In this document: positions 7,595 to 15,554 of the stretch, piece after piece
How the letters are laid out: each line of letters opens with the position of its first letter
Numbering within the stretch: position 1 is the stretch's first letter
Assembly: GCA_934248055.1 (NCBI GenBank)
Contig: CAKQKI010000001.1
Coordinates: 186,001-250,000, forward strand
Direction: 5' to 3'
Length of the DNA: 64,000 bases
Source: an uncultured Clostridia bacterium
GTDB lineage: Bacteria > Bacillota > Clostridia > Christensenellales > Borkfalkiaceae
The notes under the pieces: model-generated
The model's database searches: none
Seen by the model: the letters and a program-made list of their open reading frames with translations, nothing else
What the model was told of the DNA's origin: nothing
Made by a program: the position numbers and the translations under genes

Positions 7595-7606
7595 AATATT
7601 ATGAGG
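7587..7606 (+). promoter_or_regulatory. Hairpin across the spoIVB stop and spoIIM Shine-Dalgarno
   Basis: CCTCATA / TATGAGG stem. The 5' arm contains part of the spoIVB stop and the 3' arm contains the GAGG ribosome-binding site of the next gene. Ribosomes reaching the spoIVB stop would open it, so it looks like a translational coupling device. Confidence 0.45.
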
Positions 7607-7613
7607 TTTTGTT

Positions 7614-8195
7614 ATGTCAGGATTATCGGATTATCTTAAAAAGCGCCTTGAAAATTCAACTTTATCGATTATCGTGTTTTCGGCAATAATTATAATTTCG
7701 GTTATTGCCGGCGGTATTCTCGGAGTTCCCGACGCGCTTAAAGAAATATTTTCGGATTATACGGTTAATTTATATTGCAGAATGCTTTCGCCCGAAAGTT
7801 CCGCCATAAAATTTTCCGCGCTAAGAACGTTCAACGCAATCATCATTTTTATTCCCGCATTTTTATTGAGTTTTACGAGCGTAACGCTGTATTTTAATTC
7901 GATAATAGTTTTTTACAGGAGTTACGCCTTAGGCGTTACTTTTAAAATATTTATATCCACCGTCGGCGTAAGCGGTTTTCCGATTTTTTTATTTACGGTG
8001 TTTTTACAGAGTTTGTTCGTTACGGCGGCAATCGTTTTATTTACCGTATTATCGCTTTACGACAGAAACAACAAGACTTGCAAAACGCAAGAAAATATTT
8101 TAAAAAACCTTATTTTATCGTTAATTTTGGCAATTATCGGAATAATCGCCGAGTTTATTTTAATTACCTGCATTTTCCGTTCGGCTATTTTTTAA
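7614..8195 (+). CDS. spoIIM: Stage II sporulation protein M-like integral membrane protein
   Basis: 193 residues with about five hydrophobic segments (about 18-36, 67-90, 95-110, 120-143, 163-190). Size, topology and position directly after spoIVB and before dacB support SpoIIM, the membrane partner of the SpoIIDMP engulfment machine. The sequence is divergent and no unique motif was checked, so the SpoIIM name rests partly on context. The ribosome-binding site GAGG lies in a hairpin with the end of spoIVB. Confidence 0.55.
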   Translation: MSGLSDYLKKRLENSTLSIIVFSAIIIISVIAGGILGVPDALKEIFSDYTVNLYCRMLSPESSAIKFSALRTFNAIIIFIPAFLLSFTSVTLYFNSIIVFYRSYALGVTFKIFISTVGVSGFPIFLFTVFLQSLFVTAAIVLFTVLSLYDRNNKTCKTQENILKNLILSLILAIIGIIAEFILITCIFRSAIF

Positions 8196-8313
8196 GTAAA
8201 AAAACGCGGCTTTCGGGATAAATTTTTTTGTCTTTTAAGTTGCGCATAATTTTACAAAAATCGACAATAATATCATTAAGCCGTGCAGTAAACTTTGTGC
8301 GGCCGGAGGGAAA

Positions 8314-9468
8314 ATGAATAAGTTTATAAAATGCGTGTGCGTTTTAACCGCCGCTTTTTCGGTATGCGGAATAACGAAAAATCGGGTTTTTGCCGAAACG
8401 GCGGGCGTTAAATCTCAAACTTGTAAATCTTCGTATTTAACGGACGTAAACAGCGGCACGGTAATAACGGCGCGCAACGAAAACGAAAGATTGAAGATTG
8501 CAAGCATGACTAAAATCATGCTGCTCGATTTATGTTTCGAAGCGATAGACAATAACTCGCTCGATTTAAACGAAGACGTTATAATAAGCGAAAACGCGTC
8601 GGGAATGGGCGGCTCTCAGGTGTTTTTAGAGCAGAACGGATCGTATAAAGCGAAAGAACTTTTAAAAAGCGTTATAATTTCGTCTGCAAACGATTCGAGC
8701 GTAGCGTTGGCGGAGCGCTTATACGGCAGCGAAAACGAATGCGTAAACGCGATGAATGAAAAAGCAAAAAATTTAGGACTTGAAAACACGCTGTTTTCAA
8801 ATTGCACGGGGCTGCCTAAACCTATGCAGTATTCTTCCGCAAAAGATATAGCGATAATTTTCAAAGACCTTATAAGTCACGAAAAGTATTTTGAATATTC
8901 TACGGTCTGGCTTGACGAAATAAAGCACGAAAACGGAAGAACAGAACTAGCCAACACTAATAAACTCGTCAGGTTTTACGACGGGTGCGACGGCGGCAAA
9001 ACCGGCTTTACAAAAGAAGCGGGGTTTTGTCTTACCGCAACCGCAAAGCGCGGCAATATGCGTCTTATAAGCGTTGTGATCGGTTCAGACACGTCTAAAA
9101 ACCGCTTTAAAGAAGTATCGGATATGTTTAATTACGGATTTAACAATTATTCGAATAAAGTTGTTGTAGACGCGGATATTAACGACGATACTACCGTAAA
9201 AGTGAAGGGCGGAGTCATACAAAACGTAGAAGTAAAACCCGAAAATAACTTTTTCGTATTCGCAAAGAGAAATTCAACCGACGACATCGAAATCGAGAAA
9301 AAATATTTTTCTCTTACCGCTCCCGTAAAGAAAGGGGACGTTGCCGGTGAAATTGTTATATATCTTAACGGCGTAGAGAACGGAAAAGTCAATCTCGTTG
9401 CTGTAAGCGACGTTAAAAGAATGAATTATTTCGATTATTTGAAAGAGATAGCCGAAAATTTAGCCTGA
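8314..9468 (+). CDS. dacB: D-alanyl-D-alanine carboxypeptidase (DacB/DacF type)
   Basis: 384 residues, secreted and membrane associated. Signal peptide about 1-27. Active-site boxes are complete: S64-MTK, S124-AN, and KTG at 229-231 in GGKTGFT. The C-terminal beta domain spans about 290-384. It trims peptidoglycan pentapeptides; as it follows spoIVB and spoIIM and precedes scpA-scpB, it matches the B. subtilis dacB/ypuGHI neighbourhood, so a role in spore cortex is likely. The segment that is NPHGL in the first copy reads NCTGLPKP here. Strong GGAGGG ribosome-binding site. The 118 bp upstream show no clear promoter. Confidence 0.9.
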   Translation: MNKFIKCVCVLTAAFSVCGITKNRVFAETAGVKSQTCKSSYLTDVNSGTVITARNENERLKIASMTKIMLLDLCFEAIDNNSLDLNEDVIISENASGMGGSQVFLEQNGSYKAKELLKSVIISSANDSSVALAERLYGSENECVNAMNEKAKNLGLENTLFSNCTGLPKPMQYSSAKDIAIIFKDLISHEKYFEYSTVWLDEIKHENGRTELANTNKLVRFYDGCDGGKTGFTKEAGFCLTATAKRGNMRLISVVIGSDTSKNRFKEVSDMFNYGFNNYSNKVVVDADINDDTTVKVKGGVIQNVEVKPENNFFVFAKRNSTDDIEIEKKYFSLTAPVKKGDVAGEIVIYLNGVENGKVNLVAVSDVKRMNYFDYLKEIAENLA

Positions 9469-9513
9469 CAGGGAAAAATTTTATCTTAAATGCGGGAACA
9501 AAGTAAAATGTTC

Positions 9514-9542
9514 TTGCATTTTTTTTGGTTTTGTATTAAAAT
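9514..9542 (+). promoter_or_regulatory. Promoter placed 7 nt before the scpA start
   Basis: TTGCAT, 17 nt, TAAAAT, then 7 nt to the ATG at 9550. Transcription should begin within about 1-2 nt of the start codon. It supports 9550 rather than the upstream in-frame ATG at 9490. Confidence 0.65.
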
Positions 9543-9549
9543 GTTATTT

Positions 9550-10326
9550 ATGTCAGTAGCGGATAAATTTCAGTCGACTGTCGACTATACAACTAAATTA
9601 TCGAATTTCGAAGGTCCGCTCGATTTATTGCTTTTTTTGATAAAGCAAGCCGAAATCGACGTGAAAGATATTTTCGTTTCGGAAGTTACTAATCAGTTTC
9701 TCGAATACGTTTACAATTCAGATATCGATATGGAAACGGAAAGCGAATATTTGTCTATCGCGGCAACGATTATCGAAATAAAATCAAAAGCGATAATTCC
9801 CAACGAAGAAGCGATTGCCGAAGCGGAAGAAGAAGGCAATCTTCTTATTCAGAAAATCGAAGAATACAGGCTTTTAAAAGAAAGCGCGGAAAAATTAAAA
9901 ACTCTTGAAAACGTAGATCGCTTTTATAAAGCGCCCGACGATAACGCGTTTGAAGTAAAAGTCGTTTATAAAGATTTTAATATCGACGGTCTTCTTAACG
10001 CTTTTACCGATTTGTTAAGGCGCGTTGACGTGCGTGACGAAATCGAAAACGGCGAAAAAGAAATACCGAAAGAAGTATTTACCGTTGCAGATAAAATAGA
10101 TTTTATCCGTGAAGAGATTAAAAAACGCAAAACCATGAGTTTTTTCGATTTGTTTACGAGATATTCGACAAAAAACGAAATGATAGTGACGTTTCAGGCT
10201 CTTCTCGAACTTTTGAAACATCAGTACTTAACGTTTTCTCAGGAAGAAATTTTCGGCGATATAACGCTGAATTACGTTGAAAACGGGGGAGAAGAACCTA
10301 TTGAAAACCTTGACGAGTATAATTGA
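9550..10326 (+). CDS. scpA: Segregation and condensation protein A
   Basis: Kleisin subunit of the Smc-ScpAB chromosome condensin. 258 residues from the chosen start. The N-terminal block LSNFEGPLDLLLFLIKQAEID is the hallmark of ScpA. The C-terminal winged helix includes TMSFFDLF and FQALLELLKHQ. I chose the ATG at 9550 (MSVADKF) because family members begin shortly before this block and the promoter ends 7 nt upstream. An in-frame ATG at 9490 would add a hydrophobic, Phe/Trp-rich stretch not seen in ScpA. No Shine-Dalgarno is present. scpB overlaps the 3' end. Confidence 0.93.
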   Translation: MSVADKFQSTVDYTTKLSNFEGPLDLLLFLIKQAEIDVKDIFVSEVTNQFLEYVYNSDIDMETESEYLSIAATIIEIKSKAIIPNEEAIAEAEEEGNLLIQKIEEYRLLKESAEKLKTLENVDRFYKAPDDNAFEVKVVYKDFNIDGLLNAFTDLLRRVDVRDEIENGEKEIPKEVFTVADKIDFIREEIKKRKTMSFFDLFTRYSTKNEMIVTFQALLELLKHQYLTFSQEEIFGDITLNYVENGGEEPIENLDEYN

Positions 10327-11101
10327 ATCCGTGCTTTTCGTTTCGGGCGACGCGGTTTCGTTAAAAGATATTGCGGATAAGACTGACGCAACCGAAAAAG
10401 AAGTGCTTGCGGCGGCAAAAACGCTTCAGAAAAAATACGATTCCGACAGCGGAATAAATCTTTTGATTTTCAATAAAAAGTTGCAGTTTTGTTCTAACCC
10501 CGACAATGCGGAAGCGGTTTCAGCCGTTTTAAGCCCGATTAAAGAAAGGGAATTATCGCGCAGTATGCTCGAAGTTGCGGCAATTATTGCTTATAAGCAA
10601 CCCGTTACGCGTATAGACCTTGAAGAACTTCGCGGCTCAAACAGCGAATTTGCAATTCAAAACCTTTTAAAACTCGGCGTAATCGAAGTCGTTGGAAGAA
10701 AAGACACGGTAGGCAAACCCGTTTTATTCGGCACGACCGACGAGTTTTTAAAACGCTTTCAGATTTCCTGTTTAGACGAACTTCCCGATTACGACGAACT
10801 TATCGATAAGATAGCAAAACTTCGCTCGCCGTCAGACGACAACTATCTTTTCAGAAAAGACGTTTACGTTGAAGAAGGCGACGAGAACGCTCCCGAAAAC
10901 TTTCTTGACGGCGAAACGGCGGCTGCCGACGGCGTAAGTAACGGCGATAATACCGATAATGTAAACAACGCCGCCGTGAAAGATAACTCTCAGCCCGCAG
11001 GCGAAAGCGCGGAAGACGATTCCGATGAAGATCTTCCCGATATTTCGGAAGAAGAAATTCCGGACTTTTTGCAGGGCGAAGATGTAGACGTTATTAAATA
11101 A
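10301..11101 (+). CDS. scpB: Segregation and condensation protein B
   Basis: Winged-helix partner of ScpA in the Smc complex. Core about residues 1-175 with IIESVLFVSGDAVSLKDIA and the conserved EVAAIIAYKQPVTRIDLEELRG. The likely start is TTG at 10301, with GGGGGAG 9 nt upstream; a TTG at 10277 is possible but lacks a site. The gene overlaps scpA by 26 bp, implying coupled translation. Oddity: a C-terminal tail of about 80 residues, extremely acidic (D/E-rich, no hydrophobic core), which is longer than in typical ScpB and probably disordered. Confidence 0.93.
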   Translation: MKTLTSIIESVLFVSGDAVSLKDIADKTDATEKEVLAAAKTLQKKYDSDSGINLLIFNKKLQFCSNPDNAEAVSAVLSPIKERELSRSMLEVAAIIAYKQPVTRIDLEELRGSNSEFAIQNLLKLGVIEVVGRKDTVGKPVLFGTTDEFLKRFQISCLDELPDYDELIDKIAKLRSPSDDNYLFRKDVYVEEGDENAPENFLDGETAAADGVSNGDNTDNVNNAAVKDNSQPAGESAEDDSDEDLPDISEEEIPDFLQGEDVDVIK

Positions 11102-11141
11102 GGCATAACGGCATTAAACGTAATGCCGAAAGGAGTATATT

Positions 11142-11717
11142 ATGGAAGAATTTAAAAAATTTTTTAAAAAACTGAAATGGGAAAACATTTTAACTGCAGT
11201 ATGCTCTATAGTTCTGGGCATAATTTTCGTAGTTGCTCCGAACGGCGCCGCCGATTTTATCTGCACGCTTATCGGAGTTTTGCTTCTCGTTGTGGGAATT
11301 GCGTTCGTTATTAAATACGTAACCGAACCGCTTTTCGTAAAATCATTGATTGTAAGCATAGTAACTATACTTCTCGGAATGTTTTTCATTCTTAAACCCG
11401 GTGTAGTGCAAACGCTTTACGGTCTTATTTTCGGTTTATTTCTCGTTCTCGACGGACTTTCGAAAATCGGCGAAGGTATTGACGGCGTGAAATATAAAGT
11501 TTCGGCGTCCTGGCTTTTATTCGTTATCGCCGCGCTCTCGATAGGTTTGGGAATAGTAATAATGTTCGGCGAATTCAGCGCGATGATTTTACTCGGCGTT
11601 TCGCTTATAGCAGACGGCGTTTTCGATATATTTACCACGTCGTATTTTTCTTACCGTATCAAAAAAGTTAAAAAAGAACTTGAAAACGACGATAAAAATC
11701 TCGGTGAAATAGAATAA
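11142..11717 (+). CDS. HdeD/DUF308-like integral membrane protein
   Basis: 191 residues with about six membrane segments between residues 15 and 170, rich in Gly/Ile/Leu, and a charged C-terminal tail. The paired-helix pattern (LGIIFVVAPNGA..., LGMFFILKPGV...) resembles the HdeD/DUF308 family, whose function is not settled (acid stress in E. coli). Strong AAGGAG ribosome-binding site. Just before it is a small CGGCATT/AATGCCG hairpin (11109-11128). It ends at a strong terminator. Another DUF308-like protein is at 28504-29124. Confidence 0.65.
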   Translation: MEEFKKFFKKLKWENILTAVCSIVLGIIFVVAPNGAADFICTLIGVLLLVVGIAFVIKYVTEPLFVKSLIVSIVTILLGMFFILKPGVVQTLYGLIFGLFLVLDGLSKIGEGIDGVKYKVSASWLLFVIAALSIGLGIVIMFGEFSAMILLGVSLIADGVFDIFTTSYFSYRIKKVKKELENDDKNLGEIE

Positions 11718-11725
11718 AATTTTTA

Positions 11726-11773
11726 ACGGCGTAAAAAAGCGGCGCGTAAGCAAATTGTTTACACGCCGTTTTT
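11726..11773. terminator. Bidirectional terminator between convergent genes
   Basis: Stem AACGGCGT / ACGCCGTT around a long loop with further pairing, followed by TTTTTTAATT on the plus strand and by an A/T run on the minus side. It separates the DUF308-like gene from the convergent PadR-type gene. Confidence 0.7.
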
Positions 11774-11819
11774 TAATTGTATGTTTGAGTAATAATAAGG
11801 TCGTATTAAACGCTATGCA

Positions 11820-13169
11820 TCAAATCAACTGAAAGAAATCGAGTTTTGAAAGGGCATACTCGCAAAGCAATGACGCCGGCAGGTTAAGCGCGGCTACCGA
11901 AGGAACGACAAGTCCGTTGAATATCGCGCCGAAATCGTTATACTGAACGCCTTTGATGGCAAGAATCGCAAACGAAATTATAACTACGGTTATTGCAAGA
12001 ATAAGGGCAATTTCCATAACGTTTATAAGCCGCGGCAAGTTTTTAACCGTTTCAGACGGATTTAACGCGTAAGCGACGGTCGTAACGAGAAGGGGAATTC
12101 CGAATATTACCGCAAGCGTAACTATCGTGCGCGGCGAAAATTGAGTTTTGTTGATAAATATCAGACACAACAGAAGATATTCGATTAAAACTGCCGCCAG
12201 TGCTATAAGAGAAGTAAAAAATCTTAATTTGTTTATCTGAATTTTACTGCCGCGGTAGCGGTTTGTATCCTGTGAAGTGCGGATTTTAATACCTTCTTTC
12301 TGCGAAAGTTCGTAAACGTCGTTCCATTCGCCGTCCGAACTCTTACTTTGCGGTTCTTCGATTTTCCGTTGCGGGGCGGGCGGCTCGGGCTTTTCGTAAT
12401 TTTCGCTTTTTTTAGGAAACATTTTGTTTAACAAGCCCGAGTATTCGTATTCGGAACTGATAAAACTGTCGTAATCCGTTCTGTCTTCCGTATCGGGGAT
12501 TACCGAATATGAATCGCTGCGCGAAAAAAGGGGAGAATCTTTTTCGTTTACGGCGCGGTTAAGGTCGGCGTTTTCGGCATTCTTTTTATCAAAATCATTT
12601 AAAAGTGCCGAAAAATCGATTTCTTCGCGCTCGTTTACGTCGGGCACCGCGCTGATAAGGCTCGAATAGTCGTTTTCTCTGTCCGACCGTGAAGGTAATT
12701 CGCGTTTTGCTTCGTTATCGTCAGGCTCGTCGGAAAACCCGTCTTTTATAGCGTTTTCATAACCGCTTTCGGCTTTCAGAGTATTATCAGGCCTAACGCT
12801 TACGGGTTTTTGCGGTTTTTTAGGTAATTTTTTCAAAACGTCGTTAAAGGCAAAGGAATCCTTTTCGTCGCGGGGGACAGGCTCAACGTCGCCGAATAAT
12901 TCCGCATACGAGCCGTTAAAGAGTTTAAGACCTTTTTCGGTTAACGAATAAAATTTACGGCGCGAACCGTCAAGCGAACTCGCGCGATATTCCTTTATAA
13001 GCCCCGAATCTTTCATTTTGGTAAGTTGCGAATACAGCGTACCTATTTTAACGGGGAAGAATTTATCGTCTATTATAGATTTTATATCGTCGGTATGGCG
13101 TTGTCCGCTCATCAGAACGAACAGAATCACACCTTCGGTTTTACCTTTGAATTTTTCGATATTATCCAT
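11820..13169 (-). CDS. Membrane-tethered PadR-type transcriptional regulator
   Basis: 449 residues. Residues 1 to about 95 form a PadR winged helix: KTEGVILFVLMSGQRHTDDI, then KIGTLYSQLTKMKDSGLIKEYR and RKFYSLTEKGLKLF. Residues about 100-310 are a long, charged, Ser/Asp/Glu/Pro-rich linker that looks disordered. Residues about 320-445 contain four membrane helices. PadR proteins are normally soluble dimers of 100-200 residues, so this is an unusual one-component membrane regulator. A textbook promoter (TTGACA-N17-TATAAT) lies upstream, back to back with that of the YgjP-like gene. The signal sensed and the targets are unknown; self-control is likely given the shared intergenic region. Confidence 0.8.
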   Translation of the reverse strand: MDNIEKFKGKTEGVILFVLMSGQRHTDDIKSIIDDKFFPVKIGTLYSQLTKMKDSGLIKEYRASSLDGSRRKFYSLTEKGLKLFNGSYAELFGDVEPVPRDEKDSFAFNDVLKKLPKKPQKPVSVRPDNTLKAESGYENAIKDGFSDEPDDNEAKRELPSRSDRENDYSSLISAVPDVNEREEIDFSALLNDFDKKNAENADLNRAVNEKDSPLFSRSDSYSVIPDTEDRTDYDSFISSEYEYSGLLNKMFPKKSENYEKPEPPAPQRKIEEPQSKSSDGEWNDVYELSQKEGIKIRTSQDTNRYRGSKIQINKLRFFTSLIALAAVLIEYLLLCLIFINKTQFSPRTIVTLAVIFGIPLLVTTVAYALNPSETVKNLPRLINVMEIALILAITVVIISFAILAIKGVQYNDFGAIFNGLVVPSVAALNLPASLLCEYALSKLDFFQLI

Positions 13170-13232
13170 ATTTTCTCCGATTATATCTAAAATTTTTGAA
13201 AATTTTCGATTTTGCTCGATATACTTTAATAT

Positions 13233-13301
13233 ATTATATCACGAAGTAAAAAACTTGTCAAATATTATTTACTTGCCAAACACGCCGAAAAATGATAAAA
13301 T
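13233..13301. promoter_or_regulatory. Back-to-back promoters with a direct-repeat motif
   Basis: Minus strand: TTGACA (13256-13261), 17 nt, TATAAT (13233-13238) for the PadR-type gene. Plus strand: TTGCCA (13273-13278), 17 nt, TAAAAT (13296-13301) for the YgjP-like gene, whose ATG follows after 9 nt. The direct repeats ACTTGTCAAA (13253) and ACTTGCCAAA (13271), 18 bp apart, carry the two -35 boxes and could be the operator of the PadR-type protein. Confidence 0.7.
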
Positions 13302-13310
13302 AATTTTATA

Positions 13311-13883
13311 ATGTATAAAATAATAAAAAGGAACAGGCGCTCATTTTCGATAACGGTCGACGCGAAAGGGTCGGTTACGGTTTACGCTCCTTTATATTCA
13401 ACGGATACCGAGATAAAAAGGGTAATACGCGATAAATCGCGCTGGATAGATAAAAAAGTAAACGAAATGCTTAAACGCAACGCCGATAACGCCGATATTC
13501 TGAGCGGTGAAGCGCGTTATATTTTCGGTGAAAAGGTATTTAACTCAGATAAATCGGACTATAAAAAAATAAGCGAAGAATACCTTAAAAACCGCATTGA
13601 ACAACTGAGCGCGGAAACGGGACTTGTTTATTCGTCGTTAAAATTTAAAAATTATCGCAGGCGCTGGGGTTGTTGCGACTCAAAAGGCAATATTATATTG
13701 AATTATAAAACGATTTCGCTTGAAAAGAGTGTTATAGATTTCGTAATTCTGCACGAACTTTGTCACACGGCGTATATGAACCACGGCAAAAATTTTCATA
13801 AATTATTGCGCGGTTTTACGGGGAACGAAAAAGAATTTAACAAGTACCTTAAAAATATGGCGTTTTTACTCGAAATCGATTAG
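13311..13883 (+). CDS. YgjP-like zinc metallopeptidase domain protein (M48/SprT-like)
   Basis: 190 residues. The predicted zinc site is HELCH (148-152) with a third His at 163 in NHGKNFHKLL, and the preceding YRRRWGCCDSKGNI block is typical of the YgjP-like (DUF45) family. Substrates of this family are unknown; some members sit beside restriction systems, but here there is none. No Shine-Dalgarno is present and the -10 ends 9 nt before the ATG. It is divergent from the membrane PadR-type gene, and control by it is plausible. Confidence 0.85.
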   Translation: MYKIIKRNRRSFSITVDAKGSVTVYAPLYSTDTEIKRVIRDKSRWIDKKVNEMLKRNADNADILSGEARYIFGEKVFNSDKSDYKKISEEYLKNRIEQLSAETGLVYSSLKFKNYRRRWGCCDSKGNIILNYKTISLEKSVIDFVILHELCHTAYMNHGKNFHKLLRGFTGNEKEFNKYLKNMAFLLEID

Positions 13884-13923
13884 TTTTTTTTAAATTTTAT
13901 TTATATTTAAAAGGGGAATTTCG

Positions 13924-13952
13924 TTGACAAATCGTTTTTTTGAGTTTATAAT
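13924..13952 (+). promoter_or_regulatory. SigA-type promoter of the tyrosine recombinase
   Basis: Consensus TTGACA, 17 nt, TATAAT. A leader of about 65 nt follows with a small CGCAAAA/TTTTGCG hairpin and an AAAAGGAG ribosome-binding site, a clear contrast to the short-leader genes. Confidence 0.8.
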
Positions 13953-14025
13953 GATTATAATATCTATGCGCAAAAGTCAAGTTTTGCGAAAAGATAGGGC
14001 TTAAAACAGCCGAAAAGGAGTTAAA

Positions 14026-15075
14026 ATGAAACTTTCCGACGATTATTTTAAACAACGCGAAATAAATTCGCTTAATAAAATCGACGACGTTTTAAAAGAT
14101 TCGCCCGAAATGCTCGGAGAATTCGTTTCAGGTATATCCGAATACACGTCATCGCTGACGCGTTTGAATTACGTTTACGATATGCGGATTTTTTTCGATT
14201 ATCTGATAAAAAATTATTTTATCGGCAAAAATATAAAAGATTTAACGATTTCGGATCTCGATACGCTTACTACCGAACATTTTGAAAATTTTCTGTCATA
14301 CTTAAGTCATTACGAAATCAACGGCAAAGAAGAAATATGCAACGAACGCGCGAAAGCGCGTAAATTAGCGGCTGTCCGCGCTTATTTCAAATATTTTTTC
14401 AATAAAGGAAAACTCGAAAAAAACATAACGACCAAAGTTGCCCTACCCAAAATTCACGATAAAGAAATAATCAGGCTTGACGTTAACGAAGTGGTAAAAC
14501 TCGTAGAACTTGCCGAAAACGGCGAAAAATTCACCGAAAGACAAAAAGCGTATCACGAAAATACTAAAATACGCGACGTTGCCATTCTTACAATGTTTCT
14601 CGGCACGGGAATACGAAACAGCGAACTCGTAGGATTGAACGTTCAGGATATAAATTTTGAAGATCAAAGTTTTGTGGTAACGCGCAAAGGCGGAAACAGA
14701 ACTATTTTATATTTCAATGAAGAAGTTGCGCGCGCGCTTTACGAATGGGTAAAATATCGCGAAGAAATCAAAGGTTTGCCGCGTAACGAAAACGCGTTGT
14801 TTTTAAGTTTACAAAATACGCGTATCAGCACGAGAACCATTCAGCAACTCGTTAAAAAATACGCGTCGCTTATAACGCCATTGAAAAAAATAACTCCGCA
14901 TAAATTAAGAAGCACGTTCGGCACCAACCTTTATCGCGAAACGGGCGACATTTATCTCGTTGCCGATTTTTTAGGACACAGCGACGTAAACACTACTAAA
15001 AAACATTATGCCGCTATGAGCGAAGATTTGCGAAGACGTGCTATAAAATCAGTTAAAATTCGCGATGACGACTAA
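14026..15075 (+). CDS. XerC/XerD-type tyrosine recombinase
   Basis: 349 residues. N-terminal SAM-like core-binding domain (about 30-130), catalytic domain (about 150-345). All active-site residues are visible: Arg197 (GTGIRNSELV), Lys221 (RKGG), His292 and Arg295 (PHKLRSTFG), His318 (LGHSDVNTT) and Tyr328 (KKHYAAM). Length and integrity fit a housekeeping Xer recombinase resolving chromosome dimers at dif. No integrase-associated mobile genes or att repeats are nearby. It could also be a stand-alone integrase relative, so no gene name is given. Confidence 0.85.
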   Translation: MKLSDDYFKQREINSLNKIDDVLKDSPEMLGEFVSGISEYTSSLTRLNYVYDMRIFFDYLIKNYFIGKNIKDLTISDLDTLTTEHFENFLSYLSHYEINGKEEICNERAKARKLAAVRAYFKYFFNKGKLEKNITTKVALPKIHDKEIIRLDVNEVVKLVELAENGEKFTERQKAYHENTKIRDVAILTMFLGTGIRNSELVGLNVQDINFEDQSFVVTRKGGNRTILYFNEEVARALYEWVKYREEIKGLPRNENALFLSLQNTRISTRTIQQLVKKYASLITPLKKITPHKLRSTFGTNLYRETGDIYLVADFLGHSDVNTTKKHYAAMSEDLRRRAIKSVKIRDDD

Positions 15076-15182
15076 AAATTTATAAAATATTCTATTTGTC
15101 TAAATCGCTTCTCTTTTACCGTTTTTTTAAAATAAATCCCCTTTTTTTTACAAGCGTTCTCCCCTACTGAAATTTTAATTTT

Positions 15183-15554
15183 TTAATTATATTTTGAGTG
15201 CGGTTTGAATATCAGAGCGATAACGTAACCGAAAACAATTGCGGCGGTAACGCCTGCCGAAGCAGCAGAAAGTCCGCCCGTGATTGCTCCGAACAATCCG
15301 TTTTTTGCTCCTTTGATAGCCCCGTCTGCAAGCAAAAAACCAAAGCCGCTTATAGGAACGGTTGCGCCGGCGCCCGCAAAATCTACGAGATATTTATAGA
15401 GTCCGAACGACTGCAACGCAAGACCGCCGAGCATAAAAAACACTAAGATTTTACCGCTCGTAAGTTTGGTTTTATTTATGATAAACTGTGCAAGCGAGCA
15501 TATCGCGCCGCCGACAATAAAAGATTTTAAAAACATTAAAAGCATTTCAATCAT
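15183..15554 (-). CDS. spoVAE: Stage V sporulation protein AE (SpoVAEB type)
   Basis: 123 residues, four membrane segments, with the conserved GGAICSLAQFIINKTKLTSGKILVFF-type start and Gly/Ala-rich GAGATVPISGFGFLLADGA. Part of the SpoVA channel that moves dipicolinic acid into the forespore and out during germination. It overlaps spoVAD by 8 bp. The usual partner spoVAC is not next to it in this window. The 108 bp towards the convergent recombinase gene are A/T-rich without a clear hairpin. Confidence 0.88.
   Translation of the reverse strand: MIEMLLMFLKSFIVGGAICSLAQFIINKTKLTSGKILVFFMLGGLALQSFGLYKYLVDFAGAGATVPISGFGFLLADGAIKGAKNGLFGAITGGLSAASAGVTAAIVFGYVIALIFKPHSKYN

Noticed and set aside
9490..9549. 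Upstream ATG of scpA
   Set aside because: Lies before a promoter that ends 7 nt ahead of ATG 9550, and the extension is not ScpA-like.
14026..15075. Integrase of a prophage or integrative element
   Set aside because: Neighbours are housekeeping or sporulation genes, no attachment-site repeats, phage genes or composition break were seen.
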